Assembly (NCBI GenBank): GCA_964251675.1
Contig: CAXUKS010000016.1
Coordinates: 1 to 64,000, forward strand
Source of the DNA: JANXMY01 sp964251675
Lineage (GTDB): Bacteria > Armatimonadota > Armatimonadia > Armatimonadales > Capsulimonadaceae
DNA: 64,000 nucleotides
Reading direction: 5' to 3'
Shown: positions 53,247 through 60,748 of the stretch, one piece after another
Layout of the letters: every line of letters starts with the position of its first letter
Position numbering within the stretch: the first letter of the stretch is position 1
Position numbers and translations under genes: made by a program
Notes under the pieces: model-generated
Told to the model about the DNA's origin: nothing
Seen by the model: only the letters and a program-made list of their open reading frames with translations
Database searches by the model: none

Positions 53247-54082
53247 GCGCGGGGCGTTTCACTCCTTCCCCTGGCATGACTTACGACCATCAATCTCTGG
53301 CAAGCCAGCTGCGCCTGCGGCTGCTGGCGCTGGATTACCCGTCCTTTGCCCGGTGCGTCTGCGTGCTGCTGGAAAGCCTCGGCTACGAAGGGGCAAGGCC
53401 TGCGGGCCGCCAGGAGTGGAAGGGATACAACCGTCCTGGCGGAGGCGGGTACGACCTGGAAGCCGTCCTGCCTGGCGGCCTAGTTCCACGCCGCGTGGTC
53501 GTTCAGATCAAGCAGTACGACGGCCTGAAAGTCCATCAGCGCAATGTCGACGAGCTGCTGGGAGCCTGCCTGCGCTCCGGGGCAGGGGAGACGCTGCTGA
53601 TCACGACGTCCTCCTTCTCCAAAGTCGTTGAAAAGGCCCAAGCCGGGCGAAAAGGCGCCGCATCCTCGGACGGCACTGCAGCATTAGATCGAGCAAGCGC
53701 CTTGACAGCGCCTGTGCGGCTGATCGACGGAAAGGAGCTGCTGGCCCTGATGATCCGCTTTCGAATCGGCGTCTGCCAGCGGAGCCGGGGCGAAAAGCAG
53801 CAACTGGATATCGACGAAATCTTTTTCAGGATGATCACTGCCAGGAAGGCATCGGTTGGAAAGGCGGCCTATGAAAGTAGCAATTCGGCAGATCATGAAA
53901 GCGGTACTTTGGCAAAAGAAGTGGCACCCTTGCCGTTGACGGATTTCGTCCCTATACGCTGGCGTGTGACCATACGCATCTCTGCGAGCTCCTGTCCTGG
54001 AACGCAGAGGGACGGGATAGAAGAGAGCAAAACAGATGAGAGCGAGCTGCCGGGCTGCGGAATGGCGGAAGGGGGAGGCTGA
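53243..54082 (+). CDS. Mrr-like restriction endonuclease
   Basis: From the ATG at 53243 the product has about 279 residues. A Mrr-type nuclease core lies at about 25-140: FARCVCVLLESLGYEGARPA, GGYDLEAVLPGGLVPRRVVV, QIKQYDGLKVHQRNVDELLG, ETLLITTSSFSK, with the D ... Q-x-K site. These enzymes cut modified or foreign DNA. The C-terminal ~100 residues have no match. AAAGGAGGG precedes the ATG and the ATGA overlap couples it to the XRE gene. Confidence 0.8.
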   Translation: MSAGRFTPSPGMTYDHQSLASQLRLRLLALDYPSFARCVCVLLESLGYEGARPAGRQEWKGYNRPGGGGYDLEAVLPGGLVPRRVVVQIKQYDGLKVHQRNVDELLGACLRSGAGETLLITTSSFSKVVEKAQAGRKGAASSDGTAALDRASALTAPVRLIDGKELLALMIRFRIGVCQRSRGEKQQLDIDEIFFRMITARKASVGKAAYESSNSADHESGTLAKEVAPLPLTDFVPIRWRVTIRISASSCPGTQRDGIEESKTDESELPGCGMAEGGG

Positions 54083-54657
54083 CGTGGCCGACGCACGCCG
54101 CCGGAGGCATCGCCTCCATCTGGCTGCTGACGCTTATTCCGGGACAGGCCGGTACGGACACGGTTGCGACGGGGCAGGCTGTCACCGGCCAGACCGTGGG
54201 CGCACTGGCGGTCCTCGCCGCCGCAGCCGCCCTGCTGCCCGACCTGGATGCGCGGCACTCCAAGATCCGTTCGCTCAGGCTCGGTCCCGTCCGGCCCTTT
54301 GATCCGCTGGGCGCCCTTGTCTACGGCGCGTGGGGCCACAGAGGGCCGCTCCACTCGCTTCCGGGGCTTGCCGGCTTTGGGCTGGCCTGCGCCCTGCCGG
54401 TGTCTTTAACCTGGGGCTGGACCTACGGGGCGGCTCTGCTGCTCGGATACGGCTCGCACCTCGCACTGGATGCCATGACCCGCCACGGCGTCCCGTTGCT
54501 GCCAGCACGGGGGCGGGACGGGCGTTGGGGCTTCGGACGCCGCAGCCACCTGCTGCCGCGCCGCCTTCGCTTCGTCACTGGGTCCGCCGCCGAAGACGTG
54601 CTGCAAGCCTTTCTGTTCGGCGCGGTCCTGCTACTGCTGCTCAGAAGCCTGCTCTGA
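54079..54657 (+). CDS. YdjM-like membrane-bound metal-dependent hydrolase
   Basis: The family core is clear: LLPDLDARHSKIRS, GHRGPLHSLPGLAGFGLACA and LGYGSHLALDAMTRHG, with the His and Asp ligands of YdjM/DUF457 proteins, and several membrane helices. The ATG-started ORF begins only at 54196, but the in-frame codons before it read LTWPTHAAGGIASIWLL, the normal N-terminus. I therefore place the start at the CTG 54079, overlapping the Mrr-like stop and just after GGGGGAGG. If so, this is a rare CTG initiation. Role unknown; membrane lipid or DNA-damage related in E. coli. Confidence 0.7.
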   Translation: MTWPTHAAGGIASIWLLTLIPGQAGTDTVATGQAVTGQTVGALAVLAAAAALLPDLDARHSKIRSLRLGPVRPFDPLGALVYGAWGHRGPLHSLPGLAGFGLACALPVSLTWGWTYGAALLLGYGSHLALDAMTRHGVPLLPARGRDGRWGFGRRSHLLPRRLRFVTGSAAEDVLQAFLFGAVLLLLLRSLL

Positions 54658-54946
54658 AAAGGAAAGGTGGGTTAGGCATAGTAAATAGGTTGGGCACGGC
54701 AAAGTAAAGAGGACACGGCAAAAGCCGCGCCCGCCGCGAGCCCGTCCCACTAGGGGAGCAAGTCGTCGGACAGCAACGCGGCCTTCCCCGGCCACCCGGT
54801 ACCTGTCCATGAAGGGCAGGCCGATGCGCTCGATCAGAGTAGTGCCGGCGACCGTAGGCAGCAACGCGCGGTGCGCCGCCGCATCACGTCGAAACGTTTA
54901 TAGCCCAGAGTTTACATTCGCACGATTAAGAGCTGAAAGGAGAACC
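54658..54946. other. Intergenic region
   Basis: No gene. It has GGTTGGGCACGGCAAAGTAAAGAGG-like repeats of the word GGCATAG/GGCAAAG and a promoter-like AT-rich stretch before 54947, but no clear terminator. Confidence 0.4.
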
Positions 54947-55828
54947 ATGCCTGACGACATTACCAAGCCTGACATTATCAAGCACGACGACTTGCCTGAA
55001 CAGACCCCCTTCGTCATCGAGCACCGCCAGGAGGAGCGCGGCCAGGGAGGCACCTTCCGCCCCAGCGCACGCCTCGTCCTCACCGACCGGGTCAGGACCT
55101 CCGGGCTGTGGCGCACCCTCACGCCCGAAGACGCCAAAACGCTCGTCCTCATCCTGACCTTCCTCACGCCCAACGGCTGGTGCCGCCCCACCCTCCCCGA
55201 ACTTGCCGACGCCATGGGCACGTCCCAGCCCAAAGCCAAGGGACGCCTGGACCGGCTGACGCAAGCCCGGTGGCAGGGACAGCCCCTCGCCGAGCTGCTG
55301 GCACGCCCGGACGGCCTGGACGCCTACCTGCCCGGACGCCGCCTCGTGGCCCACGAGGATGCCCTGGAGCCTGCGCCGCCCCAGGCCGCTCCGGCCCGCA
55401 TGCCGGGCCGGGAGGCCGTGACCGCCTACAGCCGCGCCCGCTATGCCAAGACGCGCGAGGAAGTGGAGCGGCAGATCGGGGAGATGATGGGCTGGGGTCC
55501 GCCCGCCTTCGAGGGGGACGACCCCGCCGTGGCGGAAGGCAAGCGCCGTGCGTTCACGGCCATGACGAACCTTGGGATGCCAAAGGAGCAGGCGCTGGAC
55601 CTGCTCTCGCGCTTCGACCTGGGGGCCGTGGAACGTCAGATCAGCTGGCTGCCGAGCCGGAACGCCAAGAACCCGGCCCGCTTCCTGGCAGCGGCCATTG
55701 AAGGCGGCTACGACAGGCCGCTGGCCCTGCGGCGTCAGGCGGAGGAGGAAGCAGAAACAGTTATGGGGGAAAGCCCGGAAGGCACATCTGGCGGAGAGCT
55801 TCCGGTAGATGATGGGACTGCGTTATGA
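54947..55828 (+). CDS. Helix-turn-helix plasmid protein (replication or partition-like)
   Basis: The 293-residue product starts at the ATG after AAAGGAGAACC. Residues about 55-115 form a winged helix (LWRTLTPEDAKTLVLILTFL, NGWCRPTLPELADAMGTSQP, KGRLDRLTQARWQG). The C-terminal half has helical segments (REEVERQIGEMMGW, MTNLGMPKEQALDLLSRFDL, VERQISWLPSRNAKNPARFL) that resemble a RepA/ParB-like C-terminal module found on plasmids. It lies just upstream of an 18-bp tandem repeat, which may be its binding site. Precise role uncertain. Confidence 0.6.
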   Translation: MPDDITKPDIIKHDDLPEQTPFVIEHRQEERGQGGTFRPSARLVLTDRVRTSGLWRTLTPEDAKTLVLILTFLTPNGWCRPTLPELADAMGTSQPKAKGRLDRLTQARWQGQPLAELLARPDGLDAYLPGRRLVAHEDALEPAPPQAAPARMPGREAVTAYSRARYAKTREEVERQIGEMMGWGPPAFEGDDPAVAEGKRRAFTAMTNLGMPKEQALDLLSRFDLGAVERQISWLPSRNAKNPARFLAAAIEGGYDRPLALRRQAEEEAETVMGESPEGTSGGELPVDDGTAL

Positions 55829-55905
55829 GGGCTTCGCCGACGAGGTGCCGGTCGGCGGTCGTGCCACATACGCACCGCAGGCAGCCAGTATCTCGCAGTC
55901 AAACA

Positions 55906-55977
55906 ACATCAAGCCGCAAACAGACATCAAGCCGCAAACAGACATCAAGCCGCAAACAGACATCAAGCCGCAAACAG
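55906..55977. repeat. 18-bp tandem repeat (at least four copies), running into the gap
   Basis: ACATCAAGCCGCAAACAG occurs four times head to tail, a fifth copy starts at the edge of the N run, and CATCAAGCCG resumes after it. The period is a multiple of three, so it could also be coding (Ile-Lys-Pro-Gln-Thr-Asp). It could be an iteron array. Confidence 0.95.
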
Positions 55978-55978
55978 A

Positions 55979-56078
55979 NNNNNNNNNNNNNNNNNNNNNN
56001 NNNNNNNNNNNNNNNNNNNNNNNNNNNNNNNNNNNNNNNNNNNNNNNNNNNNNNNNNNNNNNNNNNNNNNNNNNNNNN
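55979..56078. other. Assembly gap, 100 N
   Basis: Exactly 100 N within the tandem repeat; the true length of the array is unknown. Confidence 0.99.
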
Positions 56079-56194
56079 CATCAAGCCGACTGACAGCTTC
56101 AGGAAGGCCGCTTACGCCAAGCAGGAATCCTGAACAGAGGGAACTGCAACAGGGGAAACTGCAACAGGGGGAACTGCTGACCGATGATCGTCTC

Positions 56195-57060
56195 TTGAGC
56201 AAGGATCGTCTCCTGACGGGTGACTGCCTGCCGCTGCTGGCCCAGCTTCCCCAGGGCAGCGTGGACCTGACCGTCACCAGCCCGCCCTACGACGATCTGC
56301 GCCGCTACGACACGCCCACACAGTTGGATATACCTGCCTTGGGGGAAGCCCTGTTCCGGGTCACCAAAGACGGCGGCGTGTGCATCGTCGTCGTGGGCTA
56401 TGCCTCCCGCCACTTCGTCAAGTCCCTCTCCTCCTTCCGGCTGGCCCTGGCCTGGTGTGATCAAGCCGGGTGGCGGCTATTCGAGGCCTGCCTCTACCAT
56501 CGGCACGGCGTTCCCGGTCCCTGGTGCGTTCTCGCCTGCGCGTAGATCAGGAGTTCATCTTCATTTTCTTCAAGGGCAAGCGGCCCAAGACCTTCCATAA
56601 AGAGCGGCTGCTGATCCCGACCAAGCACGCCGGGGAGGAGGTTTCGCGCCGCCCCTTCCCGCGCCGGGAGATCGTTTGGGGACTGCCGCCGCCGACCATC
56701 GCCCCGCTTCAGTGCCGGGGAACTGTGTGGCCCTACTCCGCCAGCAGCAGCGAGCGCAACGCGGTCAAACTGAGACACCCGGCGACCATGCCCGACAAGC
56801 TGGCGGCAGACCTGATCCTGGGGTTCTCCGAGCCGGGGGATTTGGTGCTGGACCCGCTGATGGGCAGCGGCACAAGCGTAATCATGGCGGCGAAGCTCGA
56901 CCGGCGGTTTCTGGGAATGGAGGCTTCGGCACGGTATGTGGAAATCGCGCGGCAACAGCTGGTGAATGAGACAAATGAAAGGTTGCAGAACGAGGGAAGC
57001 GAGAAGCAGGCTCGCGGCGATGCTGGCAAGCCCCTGGAAGACGCTCAGGAGGGCCTGTAG
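56195..57060 (+). pseudogene. Site-specific DNA methyltransferase, frameshifted
   Basis: The first part (56195-56545) has LLTGDCLPLLAQLPQGSVDL and the catalytic TSPPY; the second part, in another frame (to 57060), has RLRVDQEFIFIFFKGKRPK and the AdoMet-binding LDPLMGSGTSVIMAAKLDRR. The order SPPY before DP-x-x-GSGT marks a beta-class N4-cytosine or N6-adenine methyltransferase. The break near 56516-56530 separates both halves. It may be a true mutation or a sequence error in a repetitive, poorly covered part of the draft. A 15-bp tandem repeat AACTGCAACAGGGG (56142-56171) lies just before. Confidence 0.75.
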
Positions 57061-57254
57061 GCTCGGAAGGGGGCCAGGATGAGTAAGTTTACACCTCCTG
57101 TTGAAACAGGGGCTTCTCAGCGGGTTCAAGCAAGCGTGGAGCAGAAAGTCAACTTTTAAGTCAAATTTTAGAAGAACAGGCGATTTTGATAGAAGCAGAC
57201 GCGCCTGCGAGCCGTTGACCATAATCTTCACCCAAGCAAATTTCACACCCGCCT

Positions 57255-57896
57255 ATGAATCAAATTATGGACCAGATACCTCTGTCACAAAGAGAAAACA
57301 GCAAGAAAAATCAGGAACGATTGCTTTCCAATACTTTGCTCTCTGACACGACGCCTATGCCCAACGCGCTGCTGGACCGGGTGATGCCCATACTTCGGGA
57401 TACGGAGTTTCGTGTGCTGATGGTGGTCGTGCGCCAGACGCGGGGCTGGCAGGACGGTCCCCATATGTCTCAACGCAAAGAGCGGGACTGGCTGACCCAG
57501 AGCCAGCTCATGGGCCGCACGGGGCGCGGAAGCGGGGCGGTGGCCCATGCGGTTGAGGCGCTGGTGCAAGCCGGTCTGATTGAGGTTCAGGACCGAGCAG
57601 GAACGCCTCTGAAGACGGCGGCTGACCGGCGGCGTCACCTGGGACGGCTCTACTACCGCTTGGGACCAGCTTCGGCATCCGTCGAGGTCAAAGCTGCCAA
57701 AAGTAAGGCATCAATAAATATGAGGAAAAGTATCCCGAAAAGCGCACACGCAAAATCGCATACAACAAAAGAAACCGAGAACAAAATTAACAAGGACATT
57801 AACAAGCGGCCGCATAGAAATGTGGATAAGTCTGTGGATAACTCGCTCGTGATCAGGACGATAGGCTGGGAGCGCGTGAACTATCGTACAGAATGA
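57255..57896 (+). CDS. RepO-like replication protein (phage O N-terminal-like)
   Basis: The 213-residue product has the winged-helix pattern of phage replication protein O: TPMPNALLDRVMPILRDTEF, RVLMVVVRQTRGWQDGP, DWLTQSQLMGRTGRGSGAVA, HAVEALVQAGLIEVQD. The C-terminal 60 residues are Lys/Asn-rich. Its gene tail contains two perfect DnaA boxes and is followed by an AT-rich stretch and a strong promoter, so it is probably the initiator of replication or helps load the helicase. The start could also be the ATG four codons later. Confidence 0.75.
   Translation: MNQIMDQIPLSQRENSKKNQERLLSNTLLSDTTPMPNALLDRVMPILRDTEFRVLMVVVRQTRGWQDGPHMSQRKERDWLTQSQLMGRTGRGSGAVAHAVEALVQAGLIEVQDRAGTPLKTAADRRRHLGRLYYRLGPASASVEVKAAKSKASINMRKSIPKSAHAKSHTTKETENKINKDINKRPHRNVDKSVDNSLVIRTIGWERVNYRTE
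57821..57841 (-). promoter_or_regulatory. Two perfect DnaA boxes
   Basis: TGTGGATAA at 57821-57829 and again at 57833-57841 are the reverse complement of the consensus DnaA box TTATCCACA, twelve bases apart in the same orientation. They lie in the last codons of the RepO-like gene, next to an AT-rich stretch (57888-57925), and may be part of an origin. Confidence 0.75.
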
Positions 57897-57929
57897 ATTT
57901 GCTTTGCGTTTAGAATTTTCTAAAAAGCC

Positions 57930-57958
57930 TTGACTCATTCTGTTGGCGACGTTATAAT
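57930..57958 (+). promoter_or_regulatory. Sigma70-type promoter of the ExeA-like gene
   Basis: TTGACT (57930-57935) and TATAAT (57953-57958) are separated by 17 bases, an almost ideal promoter. It points to the ATPase gene at 58.06 kb. Confidence 0.85.
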
Positions 57959-58088
57959 GCTGTAATCCGTTTACGACATACCTGAGATTGGAATACTTAG
58001 GCGCAGCAGACCCAAGGCTAAATCAGTCTAAAAATGGAGGAGAAAGGAGATCAGTGTTATATACGAAGCATTTTTCGGCCTGAAAGAG

Positions 58089-58907
58089 ATGCCGTTCGGC
58101 ACGCAGCCGAACCCTCGTTTTGCCTTTCCCAGTGCCGAACACCAGATAGCCGTTGCCAAGATGCGCTACGCCGCCGATCAGCGGCGCGGCCTTGCCCTGC
58201 TGATGGGAAAGGTCGGCACAGGCAAGACAACAATTGCCAACCAGCTTCAGCGGACGTGGGGTGCAGATGAGAGCAAAGTGCTTGCCTTTTTGCCATCTGC
58301 GTCGGTCCGCACGCGCTCCCAGTTCTTGCGCTTGATTTCGGAAGGGTTCGGTGTTATCCCTGTGCGAACCGAGGGAGACAACCGTAAGCTGATCGAGCGC
58401 TTCTTGCTTGAGCAGTATCAGGCGGGCCGACACCCAGTCCTCTTGATTGATGAGACCCAGAATCTTCATGCCGATAATATTGACGTTTTATCCGACTTGT
58501 CGAATTTTCAGACCGCCGAAGACAAACTGATCACTATCGTCATGCTGGCCCAGGATAACTTTCCAAACAAGCTGAGTCGCAAGGAGGCTTTCCGGTCGCG
58601 CATTGCCGTTATCAGCAACCTGGACCCGCTTTCATTCGAGGATATGGTCGGCATGATTGCCCACCGCGTCACTACAGCGGGCGGTGGGGATGTGTCTACC
58701 CTCTTCACCGAGAAGACGCTGATCGAGGTTTACAACACCACGCAGGGCATTCCGCGTGATGTCTGCGTTCTATGCGATGCTGCGCTCGTCAACGCCTTCG
58801 TGCGGGGCGAGAAAGTGGTCATGCCTGAGATCGTCGCTCAGACACTGGCCGAGATGCGTGTTGGTAAAGACTGGCCCGTGAAACCTGCCAAGGAATCGGC
58901 AAAGTGA
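58089..58907 (+). CDS. ExeA/TniB-like AAA ATPase
   Basis: The product has Walker A GKVGTGKTT at about 40-48, Walker B HPVLLIDETQNL at about 116-127, and sensor-like LITIVMLAQDNF and EAFRSRIAVISNL segments, the pattern of ExeA/GspA and TniB-type ATPases. On plasmids such proteins may load or position replication or transposition factors. The usual N-terminus of the family (IYEAFFGLKEMPFG) is encoded upstream from 58059 in the same frame, but no ATG, GTG or TTG is in frame there; AGGAG at 58045 would suit a start at GTT 58056 or ATA 58059. The ATG at 58089 is therefore only the first canonical codon. Confidence 0.8.
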   Translation: MPFGTQPNPRFAFPSAEHQIAVAKMRYAADQRRGLALLMGKVGTGKTTIANQLQRTWGADESKVLAFLPSASVRTRSQFLRLISEGFGVIPVRTEGDNRKLIERFLLEQYQAGRHPVLLIDETQNLHADNIDVLSDLSNFQTAEDKLITIVMLAQDNFPNKLSRKEAFRSRIAVISNLDPLSFEDMVGMIAHRVTTAGGGDVSTLFTEKTLIEVYNTTQGIPRDVCVLCDAALVNAFVRGEKVVMPEIVAQTLAEMRVGKDWPVKPAKESAK

Positions 58908-59006
58908 CCGACCAAAGGATCGGCCAAGTGATGGGAGTGCAGCGGAAACCGAACGGGAGTGCAGCGGCTGACGTAAAGCGACGGATTTAACCATGAGAAT
59001 AAAGAT

Positions 59007-59612
59007 ATGAGCAGTACCCTTCTTGACTTGCAACGGATGAATCTCAAAAAGATGGAGGCCGCAGAATCCCCCCAGACTGCGACTGGTGCGGAAACTCCAT
59101 CAAATGAAGTTTCCATCATTCCTTCAATCAATCAATCAAACGATGAAGTGAAGGCAAATTCACACCTTCATTCAAGTGACGGAAGCTTCATGTCATCAAG
59201 CACTCCTTCAAGTGAGCACATGAGTGAAGATTTGGATGAAGCAACCATCATCTCTTCACACACGGAAAAAGCGACTGCACGAAAGCCAGCTATAAGCCGC
59301 GTGAGCAGATCGGGTGCTAGTAAGGCCGAAAGCAGCAGAACAGATGCCAAAAAAACAGATGCCAAAAAAGCGGAGAGCAAGGAGCCGCCAAAAGATGCTC
59401 TGCGAGCGGCACTCGACGACCAGCTCCGAGTGCATCTGATGGAACAACTTATGCCTCAGAACGGCAAGGCGCCGGTGACCCGGCTGAACGTCGAGATGCC
59501 TGAAGACCTGCACCAGCAGCTCAAGCAGCATTGTGTCAGAACGCGCACGCCCATCAAGGCGCTGATCAATGCACTGATCGCGCTCTACCTGGAAGCTGAG
59601 GAAGAGGCGTGA
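59007..59612 (+). CDS. Ribbon-helix-helix-like protein with disordered N-terminus
   Basis: This 201-residue protein has ~125 disordered residues rich in Ser, Lys and Ala (with a duplicated DAKK and KTDAKK from a tandem repeat), then a C-terminal domain PVTRLNVEMPEDLHQQLKQH, RTRTPIKALINALIALYLEA, which matches the ribbon-helix-helix fold of ParG/CopG-type DNA-binding proteins. It follows the ATPase gene by 99 bases and precedes the winged-helix gene. A role in partition with the ATPase, or as repressor of the replication genes, is plausible. Confidence 0.7.
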   Translation: MSSTLLDLQRMNLKKMEAAESPQTATGAETPSNEVSIIPSINQSNDEVKANSHLHSSDGSFMSSSTPSSEHMSEDLDEATIISSHTEKATARKPAISRVSRSGASKAESSRTDAKKTDAKKAESKEPPKDALRAALDDQLRVHLMEQLMPQNGKAPVTRLNVEMPEDLHQQLKQHCVRTRTPIKALINALIALYLEAEEEA

Positions 59613-59659
59613 CAGGAATAAAATGATGACAGAGCCAAAAGGACGATAAGGGCAAAGGA

Positions 59660-60550
59660 ATGAGCATGCCGCCAGAGCGCAAGGTTCCGAGTCAGGCCAA
59701 GGCGAGGGAGAAGTACACCTTCGAGCAAAAGTGGGGGGATGACCCGTTCACGGCGCTCGGCTACGCCCAGATTCCAACTGCACTGCTGGCCTACGGTGCG
59801 CGGCTGGGCATCGAGCCAGCAGAGGGCTACCTGATCTGCCACATCCTCCAATACAAGCGTACACCAGGGGACGAGGGGCCGGACCAGAATGACCTGGCTG
59901 CACGCTTCGGGCGGTCCGTTGACCGTGTCCATGCGCTCCTAGCTGGTTTGGAAAAGAAGAAGTATCTCAAGATCACCTACACGCGAGGCGAACTGGGCAA
60001 GTTCACCAATGCCATGTATGACTTTCGCCAGCTCCGGGCCTACCTAAATGAGTGCTACTATCAGGACCACCCGGAGATACGCCCGTCCGGGAAGCGGCCT
60101 TTGGCATTGCCCAGGATTGAGAAGACCGTTCCGCAGATTCGCGGAGCGGCAAAACGCTCCCGCGAAACTGCGGATACCCAGTCCGCGGATCTGCGGAGTG
60201 GTGATCCGCGAATTCGCGGACGAGGAGTCCGCAGATCTGCGGAGACTCTTATAGAGTCTTTAGACTTTGAAGAAAAAAAAGAGACGTTTTGTGCTTCGCT
60301 CTTTGCCGGAGAAGATCAGCCCGGAGAAGGTCAAGCCCGAGAGAAACCAAACACCACGAATGTAGAAGGCACAAAGCTGACAGCACAATCCTGGAAAGAT
60401 TTAACTGAGCAGGAACGGCAGCCATATCTGGATCGGGCTACTGCGGAATTGACAGCGATTCACGCAGGCAGCGGCATTCCAGTACGTCCCAAATTGATCG
60501 AAGTGCGGGGGCGAAACCTTTACGAGACATCATCAGTAAAGCTAATTTAA
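59660..60550 (+). CDS. Winged-helix putative replication initiator, gene contains iteron-like sites
   Basis: The 296-residue product begins with a winged-helix domain at about 25-125 (LLAYGARLGIEPAEGYLICH, PDQNDLAARFGRSVDRVHAL, LAGLEKKKYLKITY), like DnaD/RepA-type initiators. The middle (about 155-195) is encoded by five dyad-symmetric 16-17 bp sites and reads as basic low-complexity sequence. The C-terminal part (LTAQSWKDLTEQERQPYLDR) resembles a small domain found in phage replication proteins. GATAAGGGCAAAGGA precedes the ATG. The gene organisation, with sites inside the gene between two domains, recalls lambda O; function is inferred. Confidence 0.65.
   Translation: MSMPPERKVPSQAKAREKYTFEQKWGDDPFTALGYAQIPTALLAYGARLGIEPAEGYLICHILQYKRTPGDEGPDQNDLAARFGRSVDRVHALLAGLEKKKYLKITYTRGELGKFTNAMYDFRQLRAYLNECYYQDHPEIRPSGKRPLALPRIEKTVPQIRGAAKRSRETADTQSADLRSGDPRIRGRGVRRSAETLIESLDFEEKKETFCASLFAGEDQPGEGQAREKPNTTNVEGTKLTAQSWKDLTEQERQPYLDRATAELTAIHAGSGIPVRPKLIEVRGRNLYETSSVKLI
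60130..60243. repeat. Five iteron-like palindromic sites (putative origin)
   Basis: Sites start at 60130, 60158, 60182, 60205 and 60228. Two are perfect 16-base palindromes (TCCGCGAATTCGCGGA and TCCGCAGATCTGCGGA); the others keep most of the dyad, and the second is 17 bases long. The consensus is TCCGCRRATYYGCGGA. Start-to-start spacing is 28, 24, 23 and 23 bases. An AT-rich stretch with AGACTCTTATAGAGTCT follows at 60244-60290. Confidence 0.85.
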
Positions 60551-60748
60551 TATAGAGGTGTCATAAAGACAGCGGTGGCTTACCTAGTGTGCTTGAAAAG
60601 CACGGCCGAGTTCAGAAGGTGTTTTGCTTGACGCATTCCAAGTTATCTGCCATAATCTTTGAAACCATTAGACAATATCTTGCCTCCACTCACCTGGTAG
60701 CCAATTTGGGGGCAGAATTCTTCATTCCTATGATTTTCTCCTAGTTTG
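60551..60748. other. Intergenic region
   Basis: About 200 bases between the initiator-like gene and the BlaI-like gene. No clear hairpin or operator is visible. Confidence 0.4.

Noticed and set aside
55906..56098. CRISPR array
   Set aside because: The 18-bp units are directly adjacent without spacers and no cas gene is present.
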